Source of the DNA: Albidovulum sediminicola
GTDB lineage: Bacteria > Pseudomonadota > Alphaproteobacteria > Rhodobacterales > Rhodobacteraceae
NCBI RefSeq assembly: GCF_025751575.1
Contig: NZ_JAOWLA010000002.1
Span: 1-64,000 of the forward strand
Direction: 5' to 3'
DNA: 64,000 nt
Below are positions 25,636-34,179 of the stretch, piece by piece. How positions within the stretch are numbered: the first letter of the stretch is position 1; every line of letters starts with the position of its first letter. A program made the position numbers and the translations under genes. The notes under the pieces were generated by a model that saw nothing but the letters and a program-made list of their open reading frames with translations, was not told where the DNA came from and searched no databases.

Positions 25636-26574
25636 TCAGTACCCAAGCTTGCGGTCAACAAGGTACAGCAACGGCTCACCCGCCTCGCCCCGCCGGATGT
25701 TCTCCGCCACGACCTCCGCCGCCGTCGAGGCGCGGGTGTCGGCCGCCACATGCGGCGTGACCGTCACGCCGGGATGCGCCCAGAACGGGTGATCCGGCGG
25801 TAGGGGCTCCACCCGGAAGACGTCGAGCGTCGCGTGGACGATCCGCCCTTCCTCCAAGGCGGCAACAAGCGCGTCATCGTCGATCAGAGGTCCGCGACCG
25901 GGGTTGATGAGGAAACTGCCCATCGGCATCAGGGCGAAGCGTTCCGCGTTCATCAGATTCTCGGTCGCCGCCGTGCGGGGCAGGAGCGTCACCAGGATGT
26001 CGGCCCGCGACAGCGCCTCCGTTAGCCCCACGTCGCCGGAAAGGCAGGTGATCCCCTCGATCTGCTTGGCGGTCCGGCTCCATCCCGTGACCGGGAAATT
26101 GAGCGCAGCCAAGGCATTGGCGCAGGCCGTTCCAAGCTCTCCAAGGCCCAGGATCGACACCCTCCGGTCGCGCGCCAGGGGGGGCTTGATCTCGCCGCGC
26201 CAGACGCCGTCCTGGCCCAGGATATGCGCGTCCATGCCCAGGTGGTGGCGCAGCACATGACCAGTGACCCATTCGACCATCCCTTCGGTCAGGCCGCTGT
26301 CGACCATCCGGCAAAGCGGCTGGGTCAGCGTCGGGTTTGGCGCGATCCGCTCCACCCCCGCCCAAAGGCTCAGCACCGCCTTGCAGCGGGTGAAGGGGGT
26401 GAAGTCCGAAACTTCCGAGTTCGGGGCATAGACCATGTAGTCGACCGCCGCCGGATCGGGCGCCGCGTCCGACAGTGCAACGTCCAGCCCTTTGGCCGCG
26501 CAGGCCGTCTGCAGCGCCGCGCGGTATTCCGGCCACAAGGCCGCCGCGGCGGCGAAATAGACGTTTATAGCCAT
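25636..26574 (-). CDS. Glyoxylate/hydroxypyruvate reductase A-like dehydrogenase
   Basis: 312 residues, GhrA length. NAD(P)-binding motif G-L-G-E-L-G about 140 residues in, followed by P-V-T-G-W-S-R-T, where the Ser-Arg pair suggests NADPH preference. Conserved I-N-P-G-R-G-P-L-I-D-D (usually NxGRG), D-V-F-R-V-E-P-L-P-P-D-H-P-F-W and T-P-H-V-A-A are present. It reduces glyoxylate or hydroxypyruvate to glycolate or glycerate in the cytosol. It lies 4 bp after rodA on the same strand, so it may be transcribed with the rod-shape operon. Confidence 0.85.
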   Translation of the reverse strand: MAINVYFAAAAALWPEYRAALQTACAAKGLDVALSDAAPDPAAVDYMVYAPNSEVSDFTPFTRCKAVLSLWAGVERIAPNPTLTQPLCRMVDSGLTEGMVEWVTGHVLRHHLGMDAHILGQDGVWRGEIKPPLARDRRVSILGLGELGTACANALAALNFPVTGWSRTAKQIEGITCLSGDVGLTEALSRADILVTLLPRTAATENLMNAERFALMPMGSFLINPGRGPLIDDDALVAALEEGRIVHATLDVFRVEPLPPDHPFWAHPGVTVTPHVAADTRASTAAEVVAENIRRGEAGEPLLYLVDRKLGY

Positions 26575-26578
26575 TGGC

Positions 26579-27718
26579 TTACCTCGGTCTGTGAATGTGG
26601 GCGCTCTGGGTCAGGCCGAAGGCCAGGAGCAGGATCATCATCGCGGTTCCGCCATAGGATACAAGCGGCAGCGGCACGCCGACGACAGGGATCAGCCCCA
26701 TCACCATCGACATGTTGACCGCGAAGAAGAGGAAGAAGGTCGATCCGATCCCGATCGTCATGAGCGAGGCGAAGCGGTCCTTGTTGGACAGACCCGACAC
26801 CAGGGTAAAGGCGACCGTCAACGCGTAGAGCATCAGAAGCGAGAAGGCACCGACAAAGCCGAACTCCTCGGCCAGCGTGGTGAAGATGAAGTCGGTGTGC
26901 TTTTCAGGCAGGAAGTTTAGCCGCGACTGGGTGCCCTGCATGTAGCCCTTGCCCGCCCATCCGCCGGAGCCCAGGGCGATCTGCGCCTGCATGATGTTGT
27001 AGCCGGCGTCCAAGGGGTCGCTGCCGGGGTCGAGGAAGGTGTCGATCCGCTTGAACTGATAGTCCTTGATCAACTGCCACTCCGTTCCCCGGCTTTCGAA
27101 GACCGCGAAGACCAGGGCCACGACCAGCGCGATGACGGTGCCGAAATACCACCAGCTGACCCCGGCCGCGAACATCACGATGCCGCCGCCCGCCAGCAGC
27201 AGGATCGCCGTGCCAAGGTCGGGCTGCTTGAGGACCAGGATCGTCGGCGCCAGCACCAGAGCCACCGGGATCAGCACCCAGAGCGGGCGCGACACCCGCT
27301 TCACGTCCAGCCAGTCGTAATAGGCGGCAAGCAGCATCACCAGGCTGATCTTCATCAGCTCGGAGGGTTGCAGGCGCAGGGGGCCCAGCTCGATCCATCG
27401 CTGGGCGCCCATGCCGATGGCACCGAAAAACTCGACCGCGACCAGCAGCAGGAATGAAACGACGTAAGCGAGTGCGGAGACGTTGCGCCAGAACCAGATC
27501 GGGATGAAGGCGACCACGAACATGCCGGCCAGCCCGACCGCGAAACGCTTCATCTGCGGTTCGGCCCAGGTGTCGAGTTGGCCCCCCGCGACCGAATAAA
27601 GCATCAGGAACCCGACCGAGGCGATCGCGGTCAGCAGCACCACGACCGGCCAGTTGAGATACAGGATCTTGCGGATGCCTGTGGGTACGGTCTTGACGTT
27701 GTACTCAAGGTAACTCAT
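26579..27718 (-). CDS. rodA: Rod-shape SEDS peptidoglycan polymerase RodA
   Basis: 379 residues with about ten transmembrane helices. SEDS family motifs: G-A-Q-R-W-I-E-L-G-P-L-R-L-Q-P-S-E, K-Q-P-D-L-G-T-A, the catalytic-loop region G-S-G-G-W-A-G-K-G, LPEKHTDFIFTTLAEEFGFV and P-L-V-S-Y-G-G-T. It polymerises lipid II into glycan strands with PBP2 during elongation. Its start overlaps the PBP2 stop by 4 bases (ATGA). Confidence 0.95.
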   Translation of the reverse strand: MSYLEYNVKTVPTGIRKILYLNWPVVVLLTAIASVGFLMLYSVAGGQLDTWAEPQMKRFAVGLAGMFVVAFIPIWFWRNVSALAYVVSFLLLVAVEFFGAIGMGAQRWIELGPLRLQPSELMKISLVMLLAAYYDWLDVKRVSRPLWVLIPVALVLAPTILVLKQPDLGTAILLLAGGGIVMFAAGVSWWYFGTVIALVVALVFAVFESRGTEWQLIKDYQFKRIDTFLDPGSDPLDAGYNIMQAQIALGSGGWAGKGYMQGTQSRLNFLPEKHTDFIFTTLAEEFGFVGAFSLLMLYALTVAFTLVSGLSNKDRFASLMTIGIGSTFFLFFAVNMSMVMGLIPVVGVPLPLVSYGGTAMMILLLAFGLTQSAHIHRPR

Positions 27719-29658
27719 GCGCGCGACTTGGCCCCCGGCTTGTCGTCGCGCAGGATCAGATCGAGCGTCTTGCGTTGCGCCTCAATGCGGTCGCGTTGGC
27801 TGGAGGGGTAGGCGCTGAGCGGCGGCAGGTCGCGGTAAAGCGCCTGAAGCAGGATGTCGCGGGCGATCGGGGCCGCGGCCGCCGATCCGCCGCCGCCATG
27901 CTCAACCACGACGGAGACCGCGATCTCCGGGTTGTCATAGGGGGCGTAGCACACGAAAAGTGCGTGGTCGCGCCGTTCCCAGGGCAGATCGTCGTTCGAA
28001 ATGACGCCGCGTTCACGTTCGGCCTTGGTGATGTTGCGAACCTGGCTGGTGCCGGTCTTGCCCGCCATCAGCATGGCATCGTCCACGATGCGCGACCCGT
28101 GCGCGGTCCCGCGCTGGCTGTTGATCACGTCGAACATGCCCTTGCGGACGGCACGCAGCGCCGCCTCCGGCAGGTCCAGCGGCTGCGGCGCGGGCGCGGG
28201 CTCCGGCACGCCGTCGCGGGCCCGCAGGAGCCGGGGCGAAACGTCGGTTCCCGAGGCCACCCGCGCCGTCATCACCGCCAGTTGCAAGGGCGAGGCCAGC
28301 ACATAGCCCTGCCCGATGCCGGAGTTCAGCGTGTCGCCGATCAGCCAGTCCTTGCCGTACTTGGCCCGCTTCCAATCACGGTCGGGGGCCAGCCCCTCGC
28401 TGATCGCCGACATCGGAAGATCATGGCGCACCCCGATCCCAAGCCTGCGCGCCATCGCGGCGATCTTGTCGATCCCGACCCGCTGGGCCACCTCGTAATA
28501 ATAGACATCGCAGGACTGTTCGAGGCTGTGGGGCAGGCTCACATGCCCATGGCCGCCGCGTTTCCAGCAGTGGAAGCGGTGGTTGCCAAGCTCGGTGAAG
28601 CCCTTGCAGTAGACCGTTTCCTCCGGGTCGATCACCCCGGCCTCAAGCGCCGCCAGGGCCGTCACGATCTTGAAGGTCGAGCCGGGCGGGTAGGCGCCCT
28701 GCACGGTCTTGTCGGCCAAAGGCCGGTGGTCGTTTTCCGTCAGAAGCCTGTAATCCGCCGAGGAGATGCCGCGCACGAACAGGTTGGGGTCGAAGGTCGG
28801 GGCCGAGACGATCGACAGGATGTCGCCGTTCCTCACGTCCATGACCACGGCCGCGGCGCTTTCGCTGCCGAGCCGCGCCTGCACGTAGTTCTGAAGGTAG
28901 CGGTCCAGCGTCAGTTGCATCGCGGTTCCCGGCGCGCCTTCATTGCGGTCCAGTTCCCGCATGACCCGACCGGTCGAGGTCACCTCGATCCGCCGGGTTC
29001 CGGCCTTGCCGCGGAGGTCTTCTTCCAGCTTGGCCTCGACACCGAGCTTTCCAAGCTGGAATTTCGGGATCTGGAGCAGCGGGTCCGGGTTTTCGATCCG
29101 CGACAGGTCGTAATCGCTGACCGGGCCGACATATCCCAGCACATGGGCGAAGTCGCCGCCCTGGGGGTAGGACCGCGACAGGCCGACCTCGGTCGTGATG
29201 CCGGACAGCGACGGGGCGTTGACGGCGACGCGCGACAGGTCTTCCCAGGTCAACTGGTCCGCGACCGTGATCGGCAGCGTGGGACTGCGGCGCATGACCT
29301 CTTTCAGCGTGCGCGCGATATCGTCCTCTGTCATCGGGATCAGCCGGGCGAGGCGGCGCAGCACCTCCTCCACGTCGCCCGCGTCCTCGCGCGTGATGAC
29401 GACGCGATAGTTCTGGCCGTTGCCGGCGATGACCGCGCCGTTGCGGTCGAGGATCAGCCCCCGTGCCGGCGGGATCAGGCGGATCTTGATGGAGTTTTCC
29501 TCGGCCAGAAGCCGGAAGTCGTCCGCCCGCTCGACCTGCATGAACCGCATCCGGAGCGCGAGCGTCGCGATCGTCGCGGCCTGAAGACCTCCGATCACCA
29601 TGGTCCTGCGGCTGATGCGCCGGGTGCTTTCCTGTGCGTCGCGGGCCGAACGCCTCAT
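27715..29658 (-). CDS. mrdA: Penicillin-binding protein 2 (elongation transpeptidase)
   Basis: 647 residues from the ATG at 29658, which overlaps the mreD stop (ATGA). The much longer frame reaching 30138 is only mreD read in another frame. A short cytoplasmic tail with many Arg is followed by one membrane anchor, a pedestal domain starting L-I-P-P-A-R-G-L-I-L-D-R-N-G, and the transpeptidase domain with Y-P-P-G-S-T-F-K (nucleophile), S-C-D and K-T-G-T-S motifs. It cross-links peptidoglycan in the Rod complex and is a beta-lactam target. Confidence 0.95.
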   Translation of the reverse strand: MRRSARDAQESTRRISRRTMVIGGLQAATIATLALRMRFMQVERADDFRLLAEENSIKIRLIPPARGLILDRNGAVIAGNGQNYRVVITREDAGDVEEVLRRLARLIPMTEDDIARTLKEVMRRSPTLPITVADQLTWEDLSRVAVNAPSLSGITTEVGLSRSYPQGGDFAHVLGYVGPVSDYDLSRIENPDPLLQIPKFQLGKLGVEAKLEEDLRGKAGTRRIEVTSTGRVMRELDRNEGAPGTAMQLTLDRYLQNYVQARLGSESAAAVVMDVRNGDILSIVSAPTFDPNLFVRGISSADYRLLTENDHRPLADKTVQGAYPPGSTFKIVTALAALEAGVIDPEETVYCKGFTELGNHRFHCWKRGGHGHVSLPHSLEQSCDVYYYEVAQRVGIDKIAAMARRLGIGVRHDLPMSAISEGLAPDRDWKRAKYGKDWLIGDTLNSGIGQGYVLASPLQLAVMTARVASGTDVSPRLLRARDGVPEPAPAPQPLDLPEAALRAVRKGMFDVINSQRGTAHGSRIVDDAMLMAGKTGTSQVRNITKAERERGVISNDDLPWERRDHALFVCYAPYDNPEIAVSVVVEHGGGGSAAAAPIARDILLQALYRDLPPLSAYPSSQRDRIEAQRKTLDLILRDDKPGAKSRA

Positions 29659-30194
29659 AGCCGTTGTCCCATGGCATCGACCTCGCCCGGGGCGGCGCGG
29701 CGCAGGCCGAGGGCTTCTTGCATAACATAGGCCAGGATCGGGTAGGCGGCGACCGAGATCAGGACCTGCAACAGCGTCAGGCCCAGCCCCGCCTGCGGGA
29801 TCACGAAGAGCGCCAGCACCGCGCGGTTCGCGATCGTGACGACCAGGATCGCGCCCGAGGCGACCAGCCATTCGACGAGAAAGTTTACCTCCCGCAGGCC
29901 GATCCGGTGGGACCGCAGGAACTCCGTCACCAGCAGCACCAGCGCCGCCCACAGGCCCGGCGCACGCAGCGTCATCAGGTCCTCGACCAGGATGACGGCG
30001 GTGATCACTAGCGCCGGTAGGTGGTCGGGCCGCCGGATGACCCAAAGCACCGTCAGCAGCAGCACGAAGTCCGGCCCCGGCACCGAAGCGGGCAGGGTGG
30101 ACAGTGGCAGGATGCGCAGGAAAAGGAAGGCCGCGCAAAGAACGGCGTAAATGAAGGGGTAGCCCAGCCGCCGGGCTCTGACCGGATCAACCAT
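29655..30194 (-). CDS. mreD: Rod-shape-determining protein MreD
   Basis: 179 residues from the ATG at 30194 (a TTG further up is less likely). Five or six predicted transmembrane helices fill the protein: F-I-Y-A-V-L-C-A-A-F-L-F-L, V-L-L-L-T-V-L-W-V-I and so on. The sequence is poorly conserved, as is normal for MreD, so the name comes mainly from length, topology and position between mreC and mrdA, overlapping both by a few bases. Confidence 0.9.
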   Translation of the reverse strand: MVDPVRARRLGYPFIYAVLCAAFLFLRILPLSTLPASVPGPDFVLLLTVLWVIRRPDHLPALVITAVILVEDLMTLRAPGLWAALVLLVTEFLRSHRIGLREVNFLVEWLVASGAILVVTIANRAVLALFVIPQAGLGLTLLQVLISVAAYPILAYVMQEALGLRRAAPGEVDAMGQRL

Positions 30195-31104
30195 TCGCCC
30201 CCCCGTCAAGTTGCAGCCCCTCGGGTTCCTGCATCAGGAGCGGGGGCAGGGGCGGCGGGATCAGGACGCCGGGTTCGGTGATCTGCTCGGCCGGGTGGCT
30301 GCGCAGGACGCGCAGGAACTCCAGCCGCTGGTAGTCAGCCGAGAGGCGCACGCGCAGGCGCCGGTCGGTGCCCTGCGCCACCTGTCCGACCAGAAGCCCC
30401 GCCGGGAACACCCCGCCGTCGCCCGAGGACACGACCCGGTCACCGGGGCGCACCTCGTCCGGGCTCTCAAGGAAGTCGATGGGCGGCGCCGCGCTGTTGT
30501 CGCCGACCAGCATGGCCTTCTGGCCCGAGGGCTGAATCGTCACCGGAATGCGGCTCGACGTGTCCGTCAGAAGGAGCACGCGGGACGTCGTCTGCCCCAC
30601 GCCCGAGATGCGCCCGACAAGGCCAAGCCCGTCGGTCGTCGCCCAGCCGTCCACGATCCCGTCGCGGGCCCCCACATTCAGGAGCACGGACTGACGGAAC
30701 GGCGACCCCGCATCCGCCAGCACCACGCCCGAAACGGTCGTCAGTTTCGGATCAAGCCGGACCTGGTTCTGGGCCAGCAGCTTGGCATTTTGCTGCTCAA
30801 GCTGGACGGCGGCCTCTTTCCACGCCTTCATCTGCTGCAATTCCCGCCGCAGGTCCTGGTTTTGTTCGTAGAGGTTCGCGTAGGACTGGAAGCCTTCCAC
30901 CATGCCCGAAAGCTTGGTGACCGGCACCATCGCCCAGTCGAAGTTCGGCACCACGCGGTCGATGAAGGCGGCGCGGAAGCGCTCCACGCGTGGGCTGTCG
31001 ATCCGCCAGATCAGGAACAGAGCTGCCAGCGCAAGCAAAAGCATGGCGATCAGCACTCGGCGGACCGGCCCCTTGTAGTCGGCGCTGTCGCGTTGGCGTG
31101 CCAT
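30187..31104 (-). CDS. mreC: Rod-shape-determining protein MreC
   Basis: 305 residues. One membrane anchor (about 16-35), a coiled coil (about 70-115, ELQQMKAWKEAAVQLEQQNA), then the double beta-barrel periplasmic domain with V-V-L-A-D-A-G-S-P-F-R-Q-S, D-G-W-A-T-T-D-G-L-G-L-V-G-R-I and G-D-R-V-V-S-S-G-D-G-G-V-F-P-A-G. A proline-rich tail follows. It organises PBP2 and RodA with MreB filaments. 34 bp downstream of mreB. Confidence 0.95.
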   Translation of the reverse strand: MARQRDSADYKGPVRRVLIAMLLLALAALFLIWRIDSPRVERFRAAFIDRVVPNFDWAMVPVTKLSGMVEGFQSYANLYEQNQDLRRELQQMKAWKEAAVQLEQQNAKLLAQNQVRLDPKLTTVSGVVLADAGSPFRQSVLLNVGARDGIVDGWATTDGLGLVGRISGVGQTTSRVLLLTDTSSRIPVTIQPSGQKAMLVGDNSAAPPIDFLESPDEVRPGDRVVSSGDGGVFPAGLLVGQVAQGTDRRLRVRLSADYQRLEFLRVLRSHPAEQITEPGVLIPPPLPPLLMQEPEGLQLDGGANG

Positions 31105-31138
31105 GCGCGGCCTCGTCTTCCGACGCCCGGCGGGCGCC

Positions 31139-32179
<1,041 letters not shown>

Positions 32180-32194
32180 TTACCCCAAGCAAGA

Positions 32195-32224
32195 AAGGCC
32201 CGCGACTCGCCGCGCGCGGGCCTT
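32195..32224 (-). terminator. Strong hairpin in front of mreB, terminator-like
   Basis: AAGGCCCGCG pairs with CGCGGGCCTT (10-bp perfect stem, 10-base loop), and on the minus strand it is followed by TCTT. It could end leuA transcripts. However, its 3' side is only about 20 bases from the mreB start codon and a TATAAGAT -10-like box lies upstream of it (32238-32245), so it may instead fold in the mreB 5' untranslated region. Confidence 0.5.
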
Positions 32225-32285
32225 AATTCGTTGACAAATCTTATAGGGGTATGGCGCGCCGAGCGGAAGGGGGCTATCGGGTGAG

Positions 32286-32356
32286 GTCCGGCGAGAAATC
32301 GCCGGACTGCACTTTTCGAACATTTTCCGGGGCAGGCGGCGAACCTGCCCCGGAAA
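32286..32356. terminator. Two perfect hairpins after leuA
   Basis: 32324-32356 is a 13-bp perfect stem (TTTCCGGGGCAGG with its complement, 7-base loop) beginning a few bases after the leuA stop. 32286-32307 is a 9-bp perfect stem GTCCGGCGA-GAAA-TCGCCGGAC. Neither has a long T-run on the minus strand, so they may act as 3' stabilisers or weak terminators for leuA. Confidence 0.5.
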
Positions 32357-32359
32357 CTT

Positions 32360-33940
32360 TCACGAAGCCGACTTCACGTCCTCTTCGGGCTTGGTCTTCG
32401 CCCGTCGAACGATCAGGTTGTTGAGCGCGCTGACATAGGCCTTGGCGCTTGCCACCACCGTGTCGGTGTCCGAGGACTGGCCGGTCACGATCTTTCCGTC
32501 CTCTTCCAGGCGGACGGAGACGGTGGCCTGCGCGTCGGTCCCCTCGGTCACGGCATGGACCTGGTAGAGGGCGAGGCGCGCGTGATGCGGGAAGAGCTTC
32601 TTGACCGCGTTGAAGGTCGCGTCCACGGGCCCGTCCCCCTGCGCCGTCACCTGCCGGTCGATACCGTCGATGGTCAGGATCAGGTCGGCAGATTGCGGCG
32701 CCTCGGTCCCGCAGATCACACGCAGGAACTTGACTTGCAGGTGGTCGCCCGCGGCCTCCGACGCGGTGTCGGTCATCAGCGCGACGAGGTCGTCGTCATA
32801 GACCTCCTTCTTGCGGTCGGCGAGCGCCTTGAAGCGCACGAACACGTCGTTGAGCTGGTTGTCGGCCAGGTCGTAGCCCAGTTCCTTCAGCTTGGCGCGC
32901 AGCGCCGCGCGGCCCGAATGCTTGCCCATCACCAGGTTGGTGGCCGACAGCCCGATATCCTCAGGACGCATGATCTCGAACGTCTGGGCGTTCTTGAGCA
33001 TTCCGTCCTGATGGATTCCGCTTTCATGGGCAAAGGCGTTCTTGCCGACGATGGCCTTGTTGAACTGCACCGGGAAGCCCGACACGGCCGCCACGCGGCG
33101 CGAGATGCCCATGATCTTCGTAGTGTCGATGGCGGTACGGTAGGGCATGATGTCGTTGCGCACCTTCAGCGCCATCACGACCTCTTCGAGCGCGGTGTTG
33201 CCCGCGCGTTCGCCCAGACCGTTGATGGTGCATTCGATCTGGCGCGCGCCGGCCTCGACAGCGGCGAGCGCATTGGCCGTCGCCATGCCCAGGTCGTTGT
33301 GGCAATGCGTTGCGAAGGTGATCGTGTCCGCACCGGGCACCCGTTCCAGCAGCATGCGGATCAGGTCGGCGCTTTCGCGCGGCGCGGTGTAGCCCACGGT
33401 GTCGGGGATGTTGATCGTCGTGGCGCCCGCCTTGATCGCGATCTCCACCACGCGGCAGAGGTAGTCGTGTTCGGTTCGTGTGGCATCCATGGGTGACCAC
33501 TGCACGTTGTCGCAGAGATTGCGCGCATGGGTCACGGTCTCATGGATGCGCTCGGCCATCTGGTCCATGTCCAGGTTCGGGATCGCGCGATGCAGCGGCG
33601 AGGTGCCGATGAAGGTGTGGATGCGAGGGTGCTTGGCGTGGCGCACTGCTTCCCAGCAGCGGTCGATGTCCTTGAAGTTGGCCCGCGCGAGCCCGCAGAT
33701 GACCGAATTCTTCGCCTGACGGGCGATGTCCGACACCGCCTCAAAGTCGCCTTCGGAGGCGATGGGGAAGCCCGCCTCGATGATGTCCACGCCCATCTCG
33801 TCGAGCATCTCGGCGATCTCGAGCTTCTCGTCTTGGGTCATGGTCGCGCCGGGCGACTGTTCGCCGTCACGCAGCGTGGTATCGAAAATCAGCACGCGGT
33901 CCTGTGCGGCGGCACCGGGGGCTTTGGTCTTGTCGGTCAT
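32360..33940 (-). CDS. leuA: 2-isopropylmalate synthase
   Basis: 526 residues. It catalyses the first committed step of leucine synthesis from 2-oxoisovalerate and acetyl-CoA. The HMGL catalytic barrel begins V-L-I-F-D-T-T-L-R-D-G-E-Q-S-P-G, with the metal ligands in T-H-C-H-N-D-L-G and the N-G-L-G-E-R-A-G-N motif. The C-terminal LeuA dimerisation domain (about 390-510) provides leucine feedback inhibition. A GAGAG ribosome site lies ahead of the ATG. The 5' region encodes a leucine-rich leader peptide, so transcription is probably attenuated by charged tRNA-Leu. Confidence 0.95.
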   Translation of the reverse strand: MTDKTKAPGAAAQDRVLIFDTTLRDGEQSPGATMTQDEKLEIAEMLDEMGVDIIEAGFPIASEGDFEAVSDIARQAKNSVICGLARANFKDIDRCWEAVRHAKHPRIHTFIGTSPLHRAIPNLDMDQMAERIHETVTHARNLCDNVQWSPMDATRTEHDYLCRVVEIAIKAGATTINIPDTVGYTAPRESADLIRMLLERVPGADTITFATHCHNDLGMATANALAAVEAGARQIECTINGLGERAGNTALEEVVMALKVRNDIMPYRTAIDTTKIMGISRRVAAVSGFPVQFNKAIVGKNAFAHESGIHQDGMLKNAQTFEIMRPEDIGLSATNLVMGKHSGRAALRAKLKELGYDLADNQLNDVFVRFKALADRKKEVYDDDLVALMTDTASEAAGDHLQVKFLRVICGTEAPQSADLILTIDGIDRQVTAQGDGPVDATFNAVKKLFPHHARLALYQVHAVTEGTDAQATVSVRLEEDGKIVTGQSSDTDTVVASAKAYVSALNNLIVRRAKTKPEEDVKSAS

Positions 33941-33960
33941 GGCATGTCTCTCGTCTTTGT

Positions 33961-34033
33961 CCTTAGCGTCGGGTTCTGGCGCTGGTCACCTCTGAGCGGT
34001 CGCGCCGGAAGGCACGCTCAGAGGCAGCTAAGG
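33961..34033 (-). promoter_or_regulatory. Putative leucine attenuator structures of leuA
   Basis: On the minus strand, CCTCTGAGCG and CGCTCAGAGG (34015-34024 with 33989-33998) form a perfect 10-bp stem containing the leader stop codon. Outside it, CCTTAGC within the Leu codons (34027-34033) can pair with GCTAAGG (33961-33967) about 20 bases before leuA. A ribosome stalled on the Leu codons would cover the outer strand and shift the pairing. There is no T-run, so control might be at the level of translation or Rho rather than an intrinsic terminator. Confidence 0.55.
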
Positions 34034-34104
34034 AGAAGAAGGCCACGGCGGCGCGCCGCGCCGAGGGCGCGGGGGGTCGAAAGGATGTGCCGGTTCCGTG
34101 TCAT
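34018..34104 (-). CDS. Leucine-rich leader peptide of leuA
   Basis: A 28-residue open frame starting at ATG 34104 and ending with ...R-R-R-G-L-L-L-L-S-C-L and a stop: four consecutive Leu codons (CTT CTT CTC CTT) and a fifth just before the stop. It lies 77 bp upstream of leuA on the same strand. A TATAGT box (34112-34117) ends 7 bases before the ATG, so the transcript would begin at or next to the start codon. A leaderless upstream peptide of this kind is known for the trp attenuator of other alphaproteobacteria. It is too short for standard ORF calling. Confidence 0.7.
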   Translation of the reverse strand: MTRNRHILSTPRALGAARRRGLLLLSCL

Positions 34105-34150
34105 GCGCGCGACTATACGGAGCGCCGCCGAAAGGAAAAGCGAAAAATGA

Positions 34151-34179
34151 ACGGGACTGGGGCTTTTCGCCCCGCCCGT
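34151..34179 (-). terminator. Intrinsic terminator of the MORN-repeat gene
   Basis: On the minus strand, ACGGG-CGGGGC-GAAAA-GCCCC-GTCCCGT folds into an interrupted stem right at the stop codon, followed by a T-rich tail (TCATTTTTCGCTTTTC). Confidence 0.65.

Noticed and set aside
27775-29730. 651-residue plus-strand open frame
   Set aside because: It is the antisense of mrdA (PBP2); high GC produces long shadow frames. It has no start signal or protein-like pattern.
29659-30138. 160-residue N-terminal extension of PBP2
   Set aside because: It is mreD read in another frame. The ATG at 29658 with ATGA overlap gives the normal PBP2 start.
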